Below, piece by piece: positions 27,809 to 35,367 of a stretch of 64,000 bases of DNA. The position numbers and the translations under genes are program-made. Source of the DNA: Streptococcus mitis. GTDB lineage: Bacteria > Bacillota > Bacilli > Lactobacillales > Streptococcaceae. Location of the stretch: NCBI RefSeq assembly GCF_013305725.1, contig NZ_CP047883.1, forward strand, positions 1,343,001 through 1,407,000, given 5' to 3'. The notes under the pieces are model-generated. The model saw only the letters and a program-made list of their open reading frames with translations. It was not told where the DNA came from and did not search any database. Each line of letters starts with the position of its first letter. Within the stretch, counting starts at the first letter, position 1.

Positions 27809-27969
27809 ATGAGGCTGGGACAAAAAGATTTTGATTTTCGGAATTCTTTATTATAAATTTTAAAATCGATTGATTAGACAAAAAAGCGAACAAGACAGAA
27901 TTCTGAGTGTCAGATAACTCGTTTTGTTCGCTTTTTATATCTAAGGTTAGACTTTTGTCCCAGACTCAT
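27809..27969. repeat. Palindromic intergenic repeat with TGGGACAAAA ends
   Basis: Imperfect terminal inverted repeats ATGAGGCTGGGACAAAAAG (27809-27827) and CTTTTGTCCCAGACTCAT (27952-27969) enclose an inner stem AAAAGCGAACAA/TTGTTCGCTTTT. The inner stem with its T run can act as a terminator in both directions between the convergent uraA and CPBP genes. It resembles small palindromic repeats scattered in streptococcal genomes. Confidence 0.75.
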
Positions 27970-27980
27970 TTTTCTGATTC

Positions 27981-28739
27981 TTAAGTCCCCCAATCAACCA
28001 ATAGATAGATCAAGCTAGAACCAAACATATCTGCTAAAGCATGCATGATAAAGAATGGAAAGAGATTTTTAATTTTATATTTGTATAAGAAATAATAGAA
28101 TAAGCCATAAACTACACCGATTACCAAAGCCCATACTAATCCTTGATAGGTGTGGAAAGAAACGCGAATAATAGTAGAATAAAGCAAAACCAACCACTTG
28201 TGTTTTTCCCTCACTGAAGTCAACAAACCTAGAAAGAAAAACTCTTCATAAAATCCATTAAGCAAGGCATAGGCAATCGCTATCGGGCTGAGAGCTAAGA
28301 ACTTCCTTATTATTTGCGTGAAATCTATATAGGCAAAAAGGTCTGGATTAAAGTAATTATATTTACCAGTGAGAGTTGTAACCAAGTCTCCAAACAGTCC
28401 TACTAAAGCAAATATAAATGGAACCCAAAAGAAAATGGACCAAGTCCAGCGAATAGGAAGTTGTTTAAAATCATAATTTCGAATCAAAAGATAGAGTAAG
28501 GTCACAGTCAGTAATATAGTTTGCAGGGTAAAATTACTAGAATAAGCCGCACCCTCGCTTGCCGCCTGTCTAACTGTCCCTACTGTACTTGATGTACCCG
28601 TTGGAAACGTATTTGCTAAAAATAGCTCGGTTGAACGAATTATAAACTGACCAAACATTATGATCGTAATAATCACAATGTCAAACCATCTCAAGTATTT
28701 TAGAGGCTTAGATGGATGTATTTTTTTAAAAATATTCAT
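27981..28739 (-). CDS. CPBP (CAAX-protease/bacteriocin-processing) family membrane protein
   Basis: 252 residues with about seven membrane helices. CPBP motif 1 appears as GFYEEFFFLGLL, motif 2 as SFHTYQG and motif 3 as FFIMHALADMFG. The arginine of the canonical EExxxR motif is replaced by leucine, while the glutamates and histidines are kept. Family members process peptides or protect against bacteriocins. No bacteriocin peptide is seen beside it, so the role is open. Confidence 0.8.
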   Translation of the reverse strand: MNIFKKIHPSKPLKYLRWFDIVIITIIMFGQFIIRSTELFLANTFPTGTSSTVGTVRQAASEGAAYSSNFTLQTILLTVTLLYLLIRNYDFKQLPIRWTWSIFFWVPFIFALVGLFGDLVTTLTGKYNYFNPDLFAYIDFTQIIRKFLALSPIAIAYALLNGFYEEFFFLGLLTSVREKHKWLVLLYSTIIRVSFHTYQGLVWALVIGVVYGLFYYFLYKYKIKNLFPFFIMHALADMFGSSLIYLLVDWGT

Positions 28740-28844
28740 ATTTTCTCCAGGTATTCTATACTCATATAAATATTTTAAGAAAGGAAACTTAAATTTTTAT
28801 AAAATTTCATTAAATCATTTAGATTTTACACTTATACAAGTAAA

Positions 28845-28870
28845 AATAACCACTCTTTAAGAGTGGTTAT
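28845..28870 (-). terminator. Terminator after the DMT transporter
   Basis: AATAACCACTCTT/AAGAGTGGTTAT stem, 10 nt past the stop of the transporter gene. It also stands before the CPBP gene. Confidence 0.8.
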
Positions 28871-28879
28871 CATCTACTA

Positions 28880-29785
28880 TCATTTTTGTGTATTCTCTAA
28901 CAATAAATCTTTCAAAGAAATCAGGGTTACGGCAACTAATATCATTGCCATACCAAGAAAATCAATAGGATAAAATTGTTCATTCATGATTAGGAAGGCA
29001 AAGAAAACCGCTGAAATTGGTTCAATAGAAGCTAATAAACTTGACTTGACCGGTCCAATCAGACTGGCTCCTTTTAGGAAAGCTGTATAGGCAAAGACAG
29101 TCCCAATAAGGATAATGCCTGCAAAAGCAAGAAGAAAATCAAGACTAGTTGGGATAGTAGTCTGTAGAACCCCTGTAAAAGGAAGGGCGATCAAACCTGC
29201 TATGACCATTCCCACACCAATGACCAAGCTACTCCCCCACTTCTTAATCAAGGCTATTGGCAAAATGATATACAGAGCATAAGTCCAGGCAGAAAAGAGA
29301 CCCCAGAATAGGCCAGAAGGTGTAATGGATAACTGGTCCAACTGCCCATGAGTGGCGATCAGGAAGGTTCCTCCAATAGCTAATATGATAGAAACAATTT
29401 CTCCCAGTGTCGGCGCCACCTTATCCTTGATACAGCTATAAATCAAAATCCCGACAGGACAAACATACTGAAGCACTGTCGCGGTACCTGCATTGGTCTC
29501 CTGAATAGCAGTTAGATAGGCAAATTGATTGAGGAAAAGGCCAATCAGAGCAAAAATGAGAAGAGACAGCAAACTTTTTCTATCCTTTAAAAAGGCCAGC
29601 ATTCTATCCTTTGCAGTAGCATAAGCTAAGACAATGAGAATCCCACCGGCGATTAAAAGTCGTAAGTTAGTTAAAACCAGAGACGAAATTCCATGTGCCA
29701 TCAGGTATTGGCCACTCGTTCCTGACAAGCCCCAAGCAATCCCAGCCACAACTGTTAATAGAGTCCCTTTTAAACTGTTTGACAT
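28880..29785 (-). CDS. EamA/DMT-superfamily permease
   Basis: 301 residues with ten predicted membrane helices in two EamA repeats. The first begins LLTVVAGIAWGLSGTSGQYL and the second GLFWGLFSAWTYALYIILPI. DMT proteins export or import amino acids, nucleotide precursors or other metabolites. The substrate is not readable here. It starts 8 nt after the serine hydrolase gene, as part of a cppA-hydrolase-transporter operon. Confidence 0.9.
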   Translation of the reverse strand: MSNSLKGTLLTVVAGIAWGLSGTSGQYLMAHGISSLVLTNLRLLIAGGILIVLAYATAKDRMLAFLKDRKSLLSLLIFALIGLFLNQFAYLTAIQETNAGTATVLQYVCPVGILIYSCIKDKVAPTLGEIVSIILAIGGTFLIATHGQLDQLSITPSGLFWGLFSAWTYALYIILPIALIKKWGSSLVIGVGMVIAGLIALPFTGVLQTTIPTSLDFLLAFAGIILIGTVFAYTAFLKGASLIGPVKSSLLASIEPISAVFFAFLIMNEQFYPIDFLGMAMILVAVTLISLKDLLLENTQK

Positions 29786-29793
29786 GTCTCTCC

Positions 29794-30729
29794 TTACTCT
29801 TCTTTACGAATCAAGTCCATTACTTGATTGCGGTCTACAATCCATTGAGCCCTCTCATCCTTTTCATAGGTACGATTCGATAGGAAAATAGCCGCTTCTT
29901 GCTTCTGGCGATTCCACATGATAAAGGTACCTGTATAGCCCGTATGGTCTAGCCAATCTCCTTCCAAATTCCATGCCAAAGAACGTTCCTTGTCATCCAA
30001 AGGTGAAAAATTTTGACTCAAGTCTCTTGCAAAATCATCTGCTAAATAGTGTTGCAAAAAGATTTGTAAATCCTTTACAGTCGAAAATAAACCAGCACTA
30101 CCTGCATGTCTGCCTAGGAGACGAGCCTTGGGATCATGTACCAAACCTGCCTCTACACCTCTGACTGTTGGAACAGCAAGCCCAACAGATCCAAATTGGG
30201 TTTCCGTCATTCCCCAAGGATTCCAAACTTGCTCCTGTAAAATCACATCCAAGTCTTGATTAAAGATTCTTTCCAAGATAAAACCTAACAGCAAAAAATG
30301 GACATCCGAATAAAGAAAGGCTGGCTGATTTCGTCTATTGAGACGAAACATCGCTTTCTTTAATTCTGAGGCTGTTAAAATATCACGATTGGGAATAAAC
30401 GGATCAAGATTTGTAGCATGGGTTAAGAGCTGTCTAATAGTGATGTCTGGATAATCACTCTCAGGTAAAAAATCGGTTACAGGACTGTCAATATCTAATT
30501 TGCCTTTTTCCCACAAAAAAGCAAAAACTGTGCCAACCCCAACAACCTTGCTGACACTAGCTAGGTCATAAACTAGTCCTGCCTCAGTCTGCAAACCATG
30601 CTCTGGGTCACTCTGGCCTAAATAGACCTCCGTCCATTGATGGTCCTTAAAATACGCAAAAGAGGCTCCGGGATAAATCCCTGCCTCGATTTGTTCTTCT
30701 ATTTTTTTAATAATCTTGGTCCACTTCAT
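29794..30729 (-). CDS. Serine hydrolase of the beta-lactamase/penicillin-binding fold
   Basis: 311 residues, class C beta-lactamase-like. SxxK is seen in YDLASVSKVVG (nucleophile serine near residue 57), a YSD triad in FLYSDVHFLLLG replaces YxN, and HTG lies in LDHTGYTGTFI near residue 260. No signal peptide is visible, so it is probably cytosolic and not a resistance enzyme. Relatives are esterases or peptidases. It overlaps cppA by 4 nt and is followed by the transporter gene. Confidence 0.88.
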   Translation of the reverse strand: MKWTKIIKKIEEQIEAGIYPGASFAYFKDHQWTEVYLGQSDPEHGLQTEAGLVYDLASVSKVVGVGTVFAFLWEKGKLDIDSPVTDFLPESDYPDITIRQLLTHATNLDPFIPNRDILTASELKKAMFRLNRRNQPAFLYSDVHFLLLGFILERIFNQDLDVILQEQVWNPWGMTETQFGSVGLAVPTVRGVEAGLVHDPKARLLGRHAGSAGLFSTVKDLQIFLQHYLADDFARDLSQNFSPLDDKERSLAWNLEGDWLDHTGYTGTFIMWNRQKQEAAIFLSNRTYEKDERAQWIVDRNQVMDLIRKEE

Positions 30730-31451
30730 ACTTCTTCAAACCACAATTCAACATTATTTCTATCTTTACCAAGGAAGAATTTTTCAGACTTAGGAATAAA
30801 ATATTCGGTAGACTCAAATTTCTTGCGAAGACTTGCTATATCTAGTTCATTGACCAAGAACTTGAGCATAGATAAGTCCCAAGTAGCCGTATTGTCTACA
30901 GTCAAATCTTGACCCTGAGCTGGGATAAAATCAAGTGACACCCCAATTTCAGATACTTCCAAGAAACTTTCGACATCAGTTGGGAGATGTAATTCCATAG
31001 AAATCTCAAATTTACTTAAAGAAATTGATTCCAAATCTGTTTGAAATTCAAGATTTTTTTCTACTTCTACTAGACTTTCTCTATCATCTTCCGCATGAAT
31101 CAAAACCAAATCATCTTCTGGAGAGTAAATTTCAAAAGCGTAGCCATTCTGCCCCTTATATAATTTATGAATCGAATCTGTTTTAGATAAGAGTCCTTCA
31201 ATTTCTAAGGGATTTTCCACCTTGACAATCAATCTAGCTAATTTTTTTCTTCCCTCTACCTTACGAGTTCGCATACTTGGAGCTTCTTCTAAAACCAGCT
31301 TTTCTAGACCTGTTTGATCACCTAGTGACAGAAAGGCCGATTCTTCTAATAAGGCCTTCATACCAAGGGTTTCAATATAAAATGTTTCATTTAATTTTCT
31401 ATTATTAACTTTTAAAGTAGGAATAATCCGTACAATCTGATTTACATTCAT
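30726..31451 (-). CDS. cppA: CppA family protein (putative C3-degrading proteinase)
   Basis: 241 residues from the ATG at 31451, with GGAGGAG upstream. The N-terminal glyoxalase-like half (VRIIPTLKVNNRKLNETFYIETLGMK) and the C-terminal half ending in FGKDRNNVELWFEE-type sequence match the streptococcal CppA family. CppA was reported to degrade complement C3, yet there is no signal peptide, so that role should be treated with caution. Operon with the serine hydrolase and DMT transporter. Confidence 0.82.
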   Translation of the reverse strand: MNVNQIVRIIPTLKVNNRKLNETFYIETLGMKALLEESAFLSLGDQTGLEKLVLEEAPSMRTRKVEGRKKLARLIVKVENPLEIEGLLSKTDSIHKLYKGQNGYAFEIYSPEDDLVLIHAEDDRESLVEVEKNLEFQTDLESISLSKFEISMELHLPTDVESFLEVSEIGVSLDFIPAQGQDLTVDNTATWDLSMLKFLVNELDIASLRKKFESTEYFIPKSEKFFLGKDRNNVELWFEEV

Positions 31452-31545
31452 AAACTCCTCCAACTCTTTTATTTTAAAGGATTTTAGAATTTTTTACAAG
31501 AAATTATGCTCATATTTACCTTTTTTTCGTAAAATTTCATCTAAA

Positions 31546-31567
31546 AAACCGAGGATTTCCTCGGTTT
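31546..31567 (-). terminator. Terminator after the aquaporin gene
   Basis: AAACCGAGG/CCTCGGTTT stem with an ATTT-type loop, 8 nt after the stop. Confidence 0.85.
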
Positions 31568-31574
31568 CAATTTC

Positions 31575-32444
31575 TTATAGGTAAAGGAATTTGAAGATAG
31601 CTACTGCCGCAATTGCTGCTGCGATCGGTGCTACTACTGGTACCCAAGAATACCACCATTTTGAATCACCTTTGTGCTCACCAAGAACTGATTTTGGAAG
31701 GAAAGCATGAAGGAGACGTGGCCCCAAGTCACGGGCTGGGTTTAAGGCAGGTCCTGTAGGTCCACCAAGTGATGTTACCAAGGCCATAACAAGGAATCCA
31801 AGTGCCAAGTGAGCAATTCCAAGACCAGAAGCTGTATGAGGTGCTGTTTGAGCTTTAATTGCTAAATCAGAGAAGTCAACTGTTTGGCCTGCTTGACTAG
31901 CCATTTGTTTCATGTATTGAAGAACCTCAGCACCAAAGAAGTTTTTAGTCAATCCAAGAGCTGCAAAGAAAAGAACAAATGAACCAATAAACTCATTTAC
32001 AAAACCGTTAACAGTTGCTGCAAAGCGTGATTCTTTTGTACCTTGATCCAAACTTGAGATTGTTGAGAAAGTACCCAAGATGTTGTTTGGATTTTCAGTT
32101 TTCAAGTAGTATGGGCGGTGTGTTGCCACAACCAAGGCTTGACCAAAGATAGCACCCAAAACTTGTGCAAGGATATAAGGCGCTACCTGTGCCCAAGGGA
32201 AGAGACCGCTGATTGCAAGTCCAAGAGTGAAGGCTGGGTTGATGTGGTTACCTGATACATTACCAAACATCAAAGCTGGAATCATAACCCCCATACCGTA
32301 ACCAACAGCAATAACGAGCCAGCCACTTTGGTGACCTTTCGTACCTTTAAGTTCAACGTTAGCAACTGCACCATTACCAAGAATGATCAAAATAGCAGTT
32401 CCCAAGAATTCAGTGGCATATTTAATAGCCCATGTAAAATCCAT
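31575..32444 (-). CDS. Aquaporin/glycerol facilitator family channel
   Basis: 289 residues, six membrane helices and two half-helices with the NPA boxes NHINPAFTLG and GPALNPARDLGPR. The D after the second NPA box is characteristic of glycerol-conducting members. The insert between helices 3 and 4, about 60 residues, is long, as in the lactic-acid-bacterial GlpF/AqpC type. It could carry water, glycerol, lactic acid or H2O2. It has its own promoter (TTGCTA - 17 - TAGAAT). Confidence 0.9.
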   Translation of the reverse strand: MDFTWAIKYATEFLGTAILIILGNGAVANVELKGTKGHQSGWLVIAVGYGMGVMIPALMFGNVSGNHINPAFTLGLAISGLFPWAQVAPYILAQVLGAIFGQALVVATHRPYYLKTENPNNILGTFSTISSLDQGTKESRFAATVNGFVNEFIGSFVLFFAALGLTKNFFGAEVLQYMKQMASQAGQTVDFSDLAIKAQTAPHTASGLGIAHLALGFLVMALVTSLGGPTGPALNPARDLGPRLLHAFLPKSVLGEHKGDSKWWYSWVPVVAPIAAAIAAVAIFKFLYL

Positions 32445-32481
32445 TTGATAGATTCTCCTTAAAATTTTTTAGACAATCCTT

Positions 32482-32510
32482 ATTCTATCAATTTTTATAT
32501 CTTTTAGCAA
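32482..32510 (-). promoter_or_regulatory. Aquaporin promoter
   Basis: TTGCTA at 32505-32510 and TAGAAT at 32482-32487 with a 17-bp spacer, about 40 nt before the aquaporin start. It lies just outside the inverted repeat that begins at 32543. Confidence 0.75.
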
Positions 32511-32542
32511 CAGGTTTTCTAAAAGAATATATGAGAAAGCGG

Positions 32543-32562
32543 TTTTATTATGTGACTATTAG
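32543..32562 (+). repeat. Left copy of a 20-bp inverted repeat around the cbp-regulator cassette
   Basis: TTTTATTATGTGACTATTAG here is the exact reverse complement of 35155-35174. The two copies bracket 2.6 kb holding the choline-binding protein, the peptide remnant and the regulator. No transposase is present. The 150 nt between this copy and the cbp stop hold no gene that I can see. Confidence 0.85.
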
Positions 32563-32711
32563 CTTTTCTTCAACCTACTACAGTAGATAAACATACTGAA
32601 TGGCTACTGTCTTGACTCATTTAATTCTTAAAAATTGATAGAGTTGACAAATGGTAGAAAAAATCCCTTTTTACTAAGTTAAGTATCAACTACAGTTACG
32701 ATTAGCATTCG

Positions 32712-33836
32712 TTACTTAACCCACTCACCATTATAGTTTACGTAGTAACCATCTACTGTGGTATTAACAGCTAGAGCACCTGAACCATACCCATAGTACC
32801 ATTTGCCATTGACCTGGAACCAACCTGTCTTCATATCTCCATTATTTGCATTTAGGTAGTACCAAGTTGAACCATCTTTCACCCAACCAGTTGCCATAGC
32901 TCCTGATGAACGGAGATAGTACCACTTGTTACCAAGATATTGCCAACCTGTCTTCATATCTCCATTATTTGCATTTAGGTAGTACCAAGTTGAACCATCT
33001 TTCACCCAACCAGTTGCCATAGCTCCTGATGAACGGAGATAGTACCACTTGTTACCAAGATATTGCCAGCCTGTTTTCATATCGCCATTTTCAGCATCTA
33101 AATAGTACCAAGTTGAGCCTTCCTGATACCAGCCAGTTGTCATAGCTCCTGATGAACGGAGGTAGTACCACTTATTGCCAATTTGCTTCCAACCAGTTTG
33201 CATGATACCAGTTTCTGAATCTAGATAGTACCAAGTGGAAGCATCTTGAATCCAACCAGAACGTTTCTCACCACCAATATAGTTTTCTCCATTAATTTCC
33301 GTTTTAGCTAGATAATACCAATTAGACTGGTCATAAAGCCAACCTGTCTCTAAAGAATGATTTTGATTAAAGTAATAGTTCGTGTAAAAACTCTTCTCTT
33401 CTTTATCTTCCGGATTTGTACGTTTTTCCCCATGCTTTCTTCCAACGCTGTCTTTAGTTTTAACCTCTAATGCTTCCCAACCAACAAACTCTTGTAGCAC
33501 TCCATTTTTATCGAAATAGTACCACTCTGACTTTGGAAAACCTTCTAATCTGATACCATTTGGGTAAGGACCAATTGTATATCCTTTAACTGGCATTGGA
33601 ATGTATTGCCAACCAACAACCATTTCACCATTATAATCAAAATAATAGGTTTTGCCATCAATCACTCGCCAGTAGGTTTCTTTGATGTCACCCTTCTTGT
33701 AATAGGTTCTACCATTTTCTTGGACAAATTTCCAACCTTCTGAATCAGCATCATCCGCCAATACTGCACTTGTCGCTAGCAAACCAAAGAAAAATACTGT
33801 TAGTCCAACTTGCATAGTTTTTTTCAAAAGTTTCAT
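32712..33836 (-). CDS. Choline-binding surface protein, CbpF/CbpJ-like
   Basis: 374 residues. A signal peptide (MKLLKKTMQVGLTVFFFGLL...) is probably cut after A27. The N-terminal part from 30 to about 185 has diverged GW-like units. From there to the end run regular choline-binding repeats (TGWQYLGNKWYYLRSSGAM type), two of them identical at the DNA level in a 120-bp tandem repeat. There is no amidase, lysozyme or protease domain, so it is a non-enzymatic Cbp held on phosphocholine of teichoic acid. The sequence is close to what I recall of pneumococcal CbpF/CbpJ. The ribosome-binding site is GGAGG. Confidence 0.92.
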   Translation of the reverse strand: MKLLKKTMQVGLTVFFFGLLATSAVLADDADSEGWKFVQENGRTYYKKGDIKETYWRVIDGKTYYFDYNGEMVVGWQYIPMPVKGYTIGPYPNGIRLEGFPKSEWYYFDKNGVLQEFVGWEALEVKTKDSVGRKHGEKRTNPEDKEEKSFYTNYYFNQNHSLETGWLYDQSNWYYLAKTEINGENYIGGEKRSGWIQDASTWYYLDSETGIMQTGWKQIGNKWYYLRSSGAMTTGWYQEGSTWYYLDAENGDMKTGWQYLGNKWYYLRSSGAMATGWVKDGSTWYYLNANNGDMKTGWQYLGNKWYYLRSSGAMATGWVKDGSTWYYLNANNGDMKTGWFQVNGKWYYGYGSGALAVNTTVDGYYVNYNGEWVK

Positions 33837-33859
33837 TTATATATACCTCCAATATTAAA

Positions 33860-33992
33860 TTAACACACCAGATGAGGAGAAGTTATAGACCTTACCACTT
33901 GTCTATTCTTCTGAACAAACTGTTGATAGGGAATTGTATTACCAAATGCAAGAACACTTAGTAATACAAATATAACTATTTTTTAATTCCAC
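33860..33992 (-). pseudogene. Small secreted-peptide gene with a one-base frame break
   Basis: From the GTG at 33992, behind AGGAG, the frame reads M-E-L-K and then meets a run of six A. With five A it would continue as IVIFVLLSVLAFGNTIPYQQ and end in SITSPHLVC, 43 residues in all. That is a hydrophobic export signal plus a short tail, as in Phr/PapR-type signalling-peptide precursors. As written the frame stops after 17 codons. It could be a decayed gene, a sequencing error in the homopolymer, or a transcript rescued by slippage. It lies directly upstream of the choline-binding protein gene. Confidence 0.45.
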
Positions 33993-34006
33993 GATTTCTC
34001 CTCATC
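33871..34006. repeat. Inverted repeat around the peptide gene
   Basis: GATGAGGAGAA at 33871-33881 and its exact reverse complement TTCTCCTCATC at 33996-34006. In the minus-strand transcript the upstream arm contains the peptide's AGGAG ribosome-binding site, so pairing with the downstream arm would hide it. Confidence 0.6.
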
Positions 34007-34042
34007 TTATATTGTGAAACCCTTTTCTTTTTCATTATCCTT

Positions 34043-34167
34043 ATTTTAACAGATATATTTTATTTAGCCAAGCATTTTTATGTAATTTTTGACTTTTTTT
34101 CCAGTTTATTACCATAAGGAATTATTTATTCCTTTAACTTGCTATTTTGAACTAAAAATTTTATAAT
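34043..34167. promoter_or_regulatory. Divergent promoters and operator between peptide/cbp and regulator
   Basis: Toward the peptide and cbp: TTGGCT (34066-34071), 17 bp, TAAAAT (34043-34048). Toward the regulator: TTGCTA (34139-34144), 17 bp, TATAAT (34162-34167). Between them lies a perfect palindrome AAGGAAT-5-ATTCCTT at 34116-34134, next to the regulator -35 and about 45 bp upstream of the other -35. That is where a PlcR-type regulator would both activate the target and repress itself. Confidence 0.7.
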
Positions 34168-34201
34168 GAAATTAAGCAAATAGGAAGGTTTATTATCTTT
34201 A

Positions 34202-35065
34202 ATGAATACACTCGCTGAGAAATTCAGAGTAAAGAGAAAAGAGTTAGGTCTCTCCCAACAAACTCTTGCAGAAGGAATTTGTGAACAAAGCCAGATTAGT
34301 AAAATTGAGAGAGGGCATTTCATTCCCTCCGCAGACCTTTTGTTCAAACTCTCTCAACGACTTGAAGTACCATTAGATTATTTTTTTAATGAACAAATTG
34401 AAATTAAATCTAACCTCTCTAATTTCAAGCAATTATCTGCTCGCCTATTAGATGATAGAAATTATGACAATTTGGAATATATTTATGGAATAGAGATTGA
34501 ACGAAGTACTTTTCTAACACTAGAAGACCGAACTTACCTTGAATGGATTAAAGCTATTATTGACTTCTATCAATATGACAGTAAGTGTGAGGCTATTTCT
34601 TCATTGGAAAATATATTATTAAAAGTCTCTTCAAATACTCTGATTTATTTAAAGGCGTTGAATACTCTATCTAATTTCTATTCCTTAGTGGGTCGTGAAC
34701 AAGAATATGAGGCAAACTACTCTCATTTGATGGAGTTATATCAGACAAAAAATTTTGAGCATCAAGAGTTTTTATTTGGTTACATCAGAGTTCGTTACAA
34801 CTACGCTCACTACCTAGTATCAAAGGAAAAATATAACGAAGCCATCCAAGAAGCTCTTGAGACGATTGAACTCTGTAAACAAAGACAGACAAGCTACCAA
34901 CTGGCTCCTCTACTTATTCTTGTAGGAAATGCTGGAGCCAAATTTCTAGACAAAGAACAAGTCAAAAATTATTATATAGAAGCAAAAGAGTTATGTAAGA
35001 TTTATAACAATCCTTTAATGTTGATGAAGATAGAAAATTATTTGAAAGAATTAGATACTGTTTAG
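34202..35065 (+). CDS. PlcR/TprA-like HTH-TPR transcriptional regulator
   Basis: 287 residues. An XRE-type helix-turn-helix occupies residues 1-60 (KRKELGLSQQTLAEGICEQSQISKIERG), followed by an all-helical TPR array to the end. This is the RRNPP architecture of PlcR and of pneumococcal TprA, which bind imported secreted peptides. Length is that of the family. It is divergent from a peptide-like remnant and a surface-protein gene, the usual layout of such circuits. A clear terminator follows at 35110. Confidence 0.85.
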   Translation: MNTLAEKFRVKRKELGLSQQTLAEGICEQSQISKIERGHFIPSADLLFKLSQRLEVPLDYFFNEQIEIKSNLSNFKQLSARLLDDRNYDNLEYIYGIEIERSTFLTLEDRTYLEWIKAIIDFYQYDSKCEAISSLENILLKVSSNTLIYLKALNTLSNFYSLVGREQEYEANYSHLMELYQTKNFEHQEFLFGYIRVRYNYAHYLVSKEKYNEAIQEALETIELCKQRQTSYQLAPLLILVGNAGAKFLDKEQVKNYYIEAKELCKIYNNPLMLMKIENYLKELDTV

Positions 35066-35109
35066 TTAATCTTGACATTATAGTTTTTCTGAAACGTTAA
35101 ATAACCTGT

Positions 35110-35146
35110 AAGGCTGATAGTGAAATTAATACTATCAGCCTTATAA
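35110..35146 (+). terminator. Terminator after the PlcR-like regulator gene
   Basis: AAGGCTGATAGT/ACTATCAGCCTT, a perfect 12-bp stem with a 9-nt loop, 45 nt after the stop. Confidence 0.85.
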
Positions 35147-35154
35147 TTATGCGA

Positions 35155-35174
35155 CTAATAGTCACATAATAAAA
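35155..35174 (-). repeat. Right copy of the 20-bp inverted repeat
   Basis: CTAATAGTCACATAATAAAA, the exact reverse complement of 32543-32562. Together they delimit the cbp-peptide-regulator segment. In 35175-35331 I see no gene. Confidence 0.85.
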
Positions 35175-35331
35175 AAACTAAACAAATTGATTAGGAAACT
35201 CAAACCAAGTTCCAACAATGCTTTAGGAACTACAGTCTACTACTTCAGATTCAGTTCACTATAATTTCCAAACGAATCTTATGATAGCTACCTTATTAGG
35301 ATGCTCTTATTTTTTATCAGACAAAACAAAA

Positions 35332-35359
35332 GGATTAAGGAGGTGCATTTCCTTAATCC
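35332..35359 (-). terminator. Terminator after the ATP-grasp gene
   Basis: GGATTAAGGA/TCCTTAATCC stem with an 8-nt loop. The minus-strand 3' side continues TTTTGTTTTG. It lies 8 nt after the stop. Confidence 0.85.
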
Positions 35360-35367
35360 GAGAGTTC

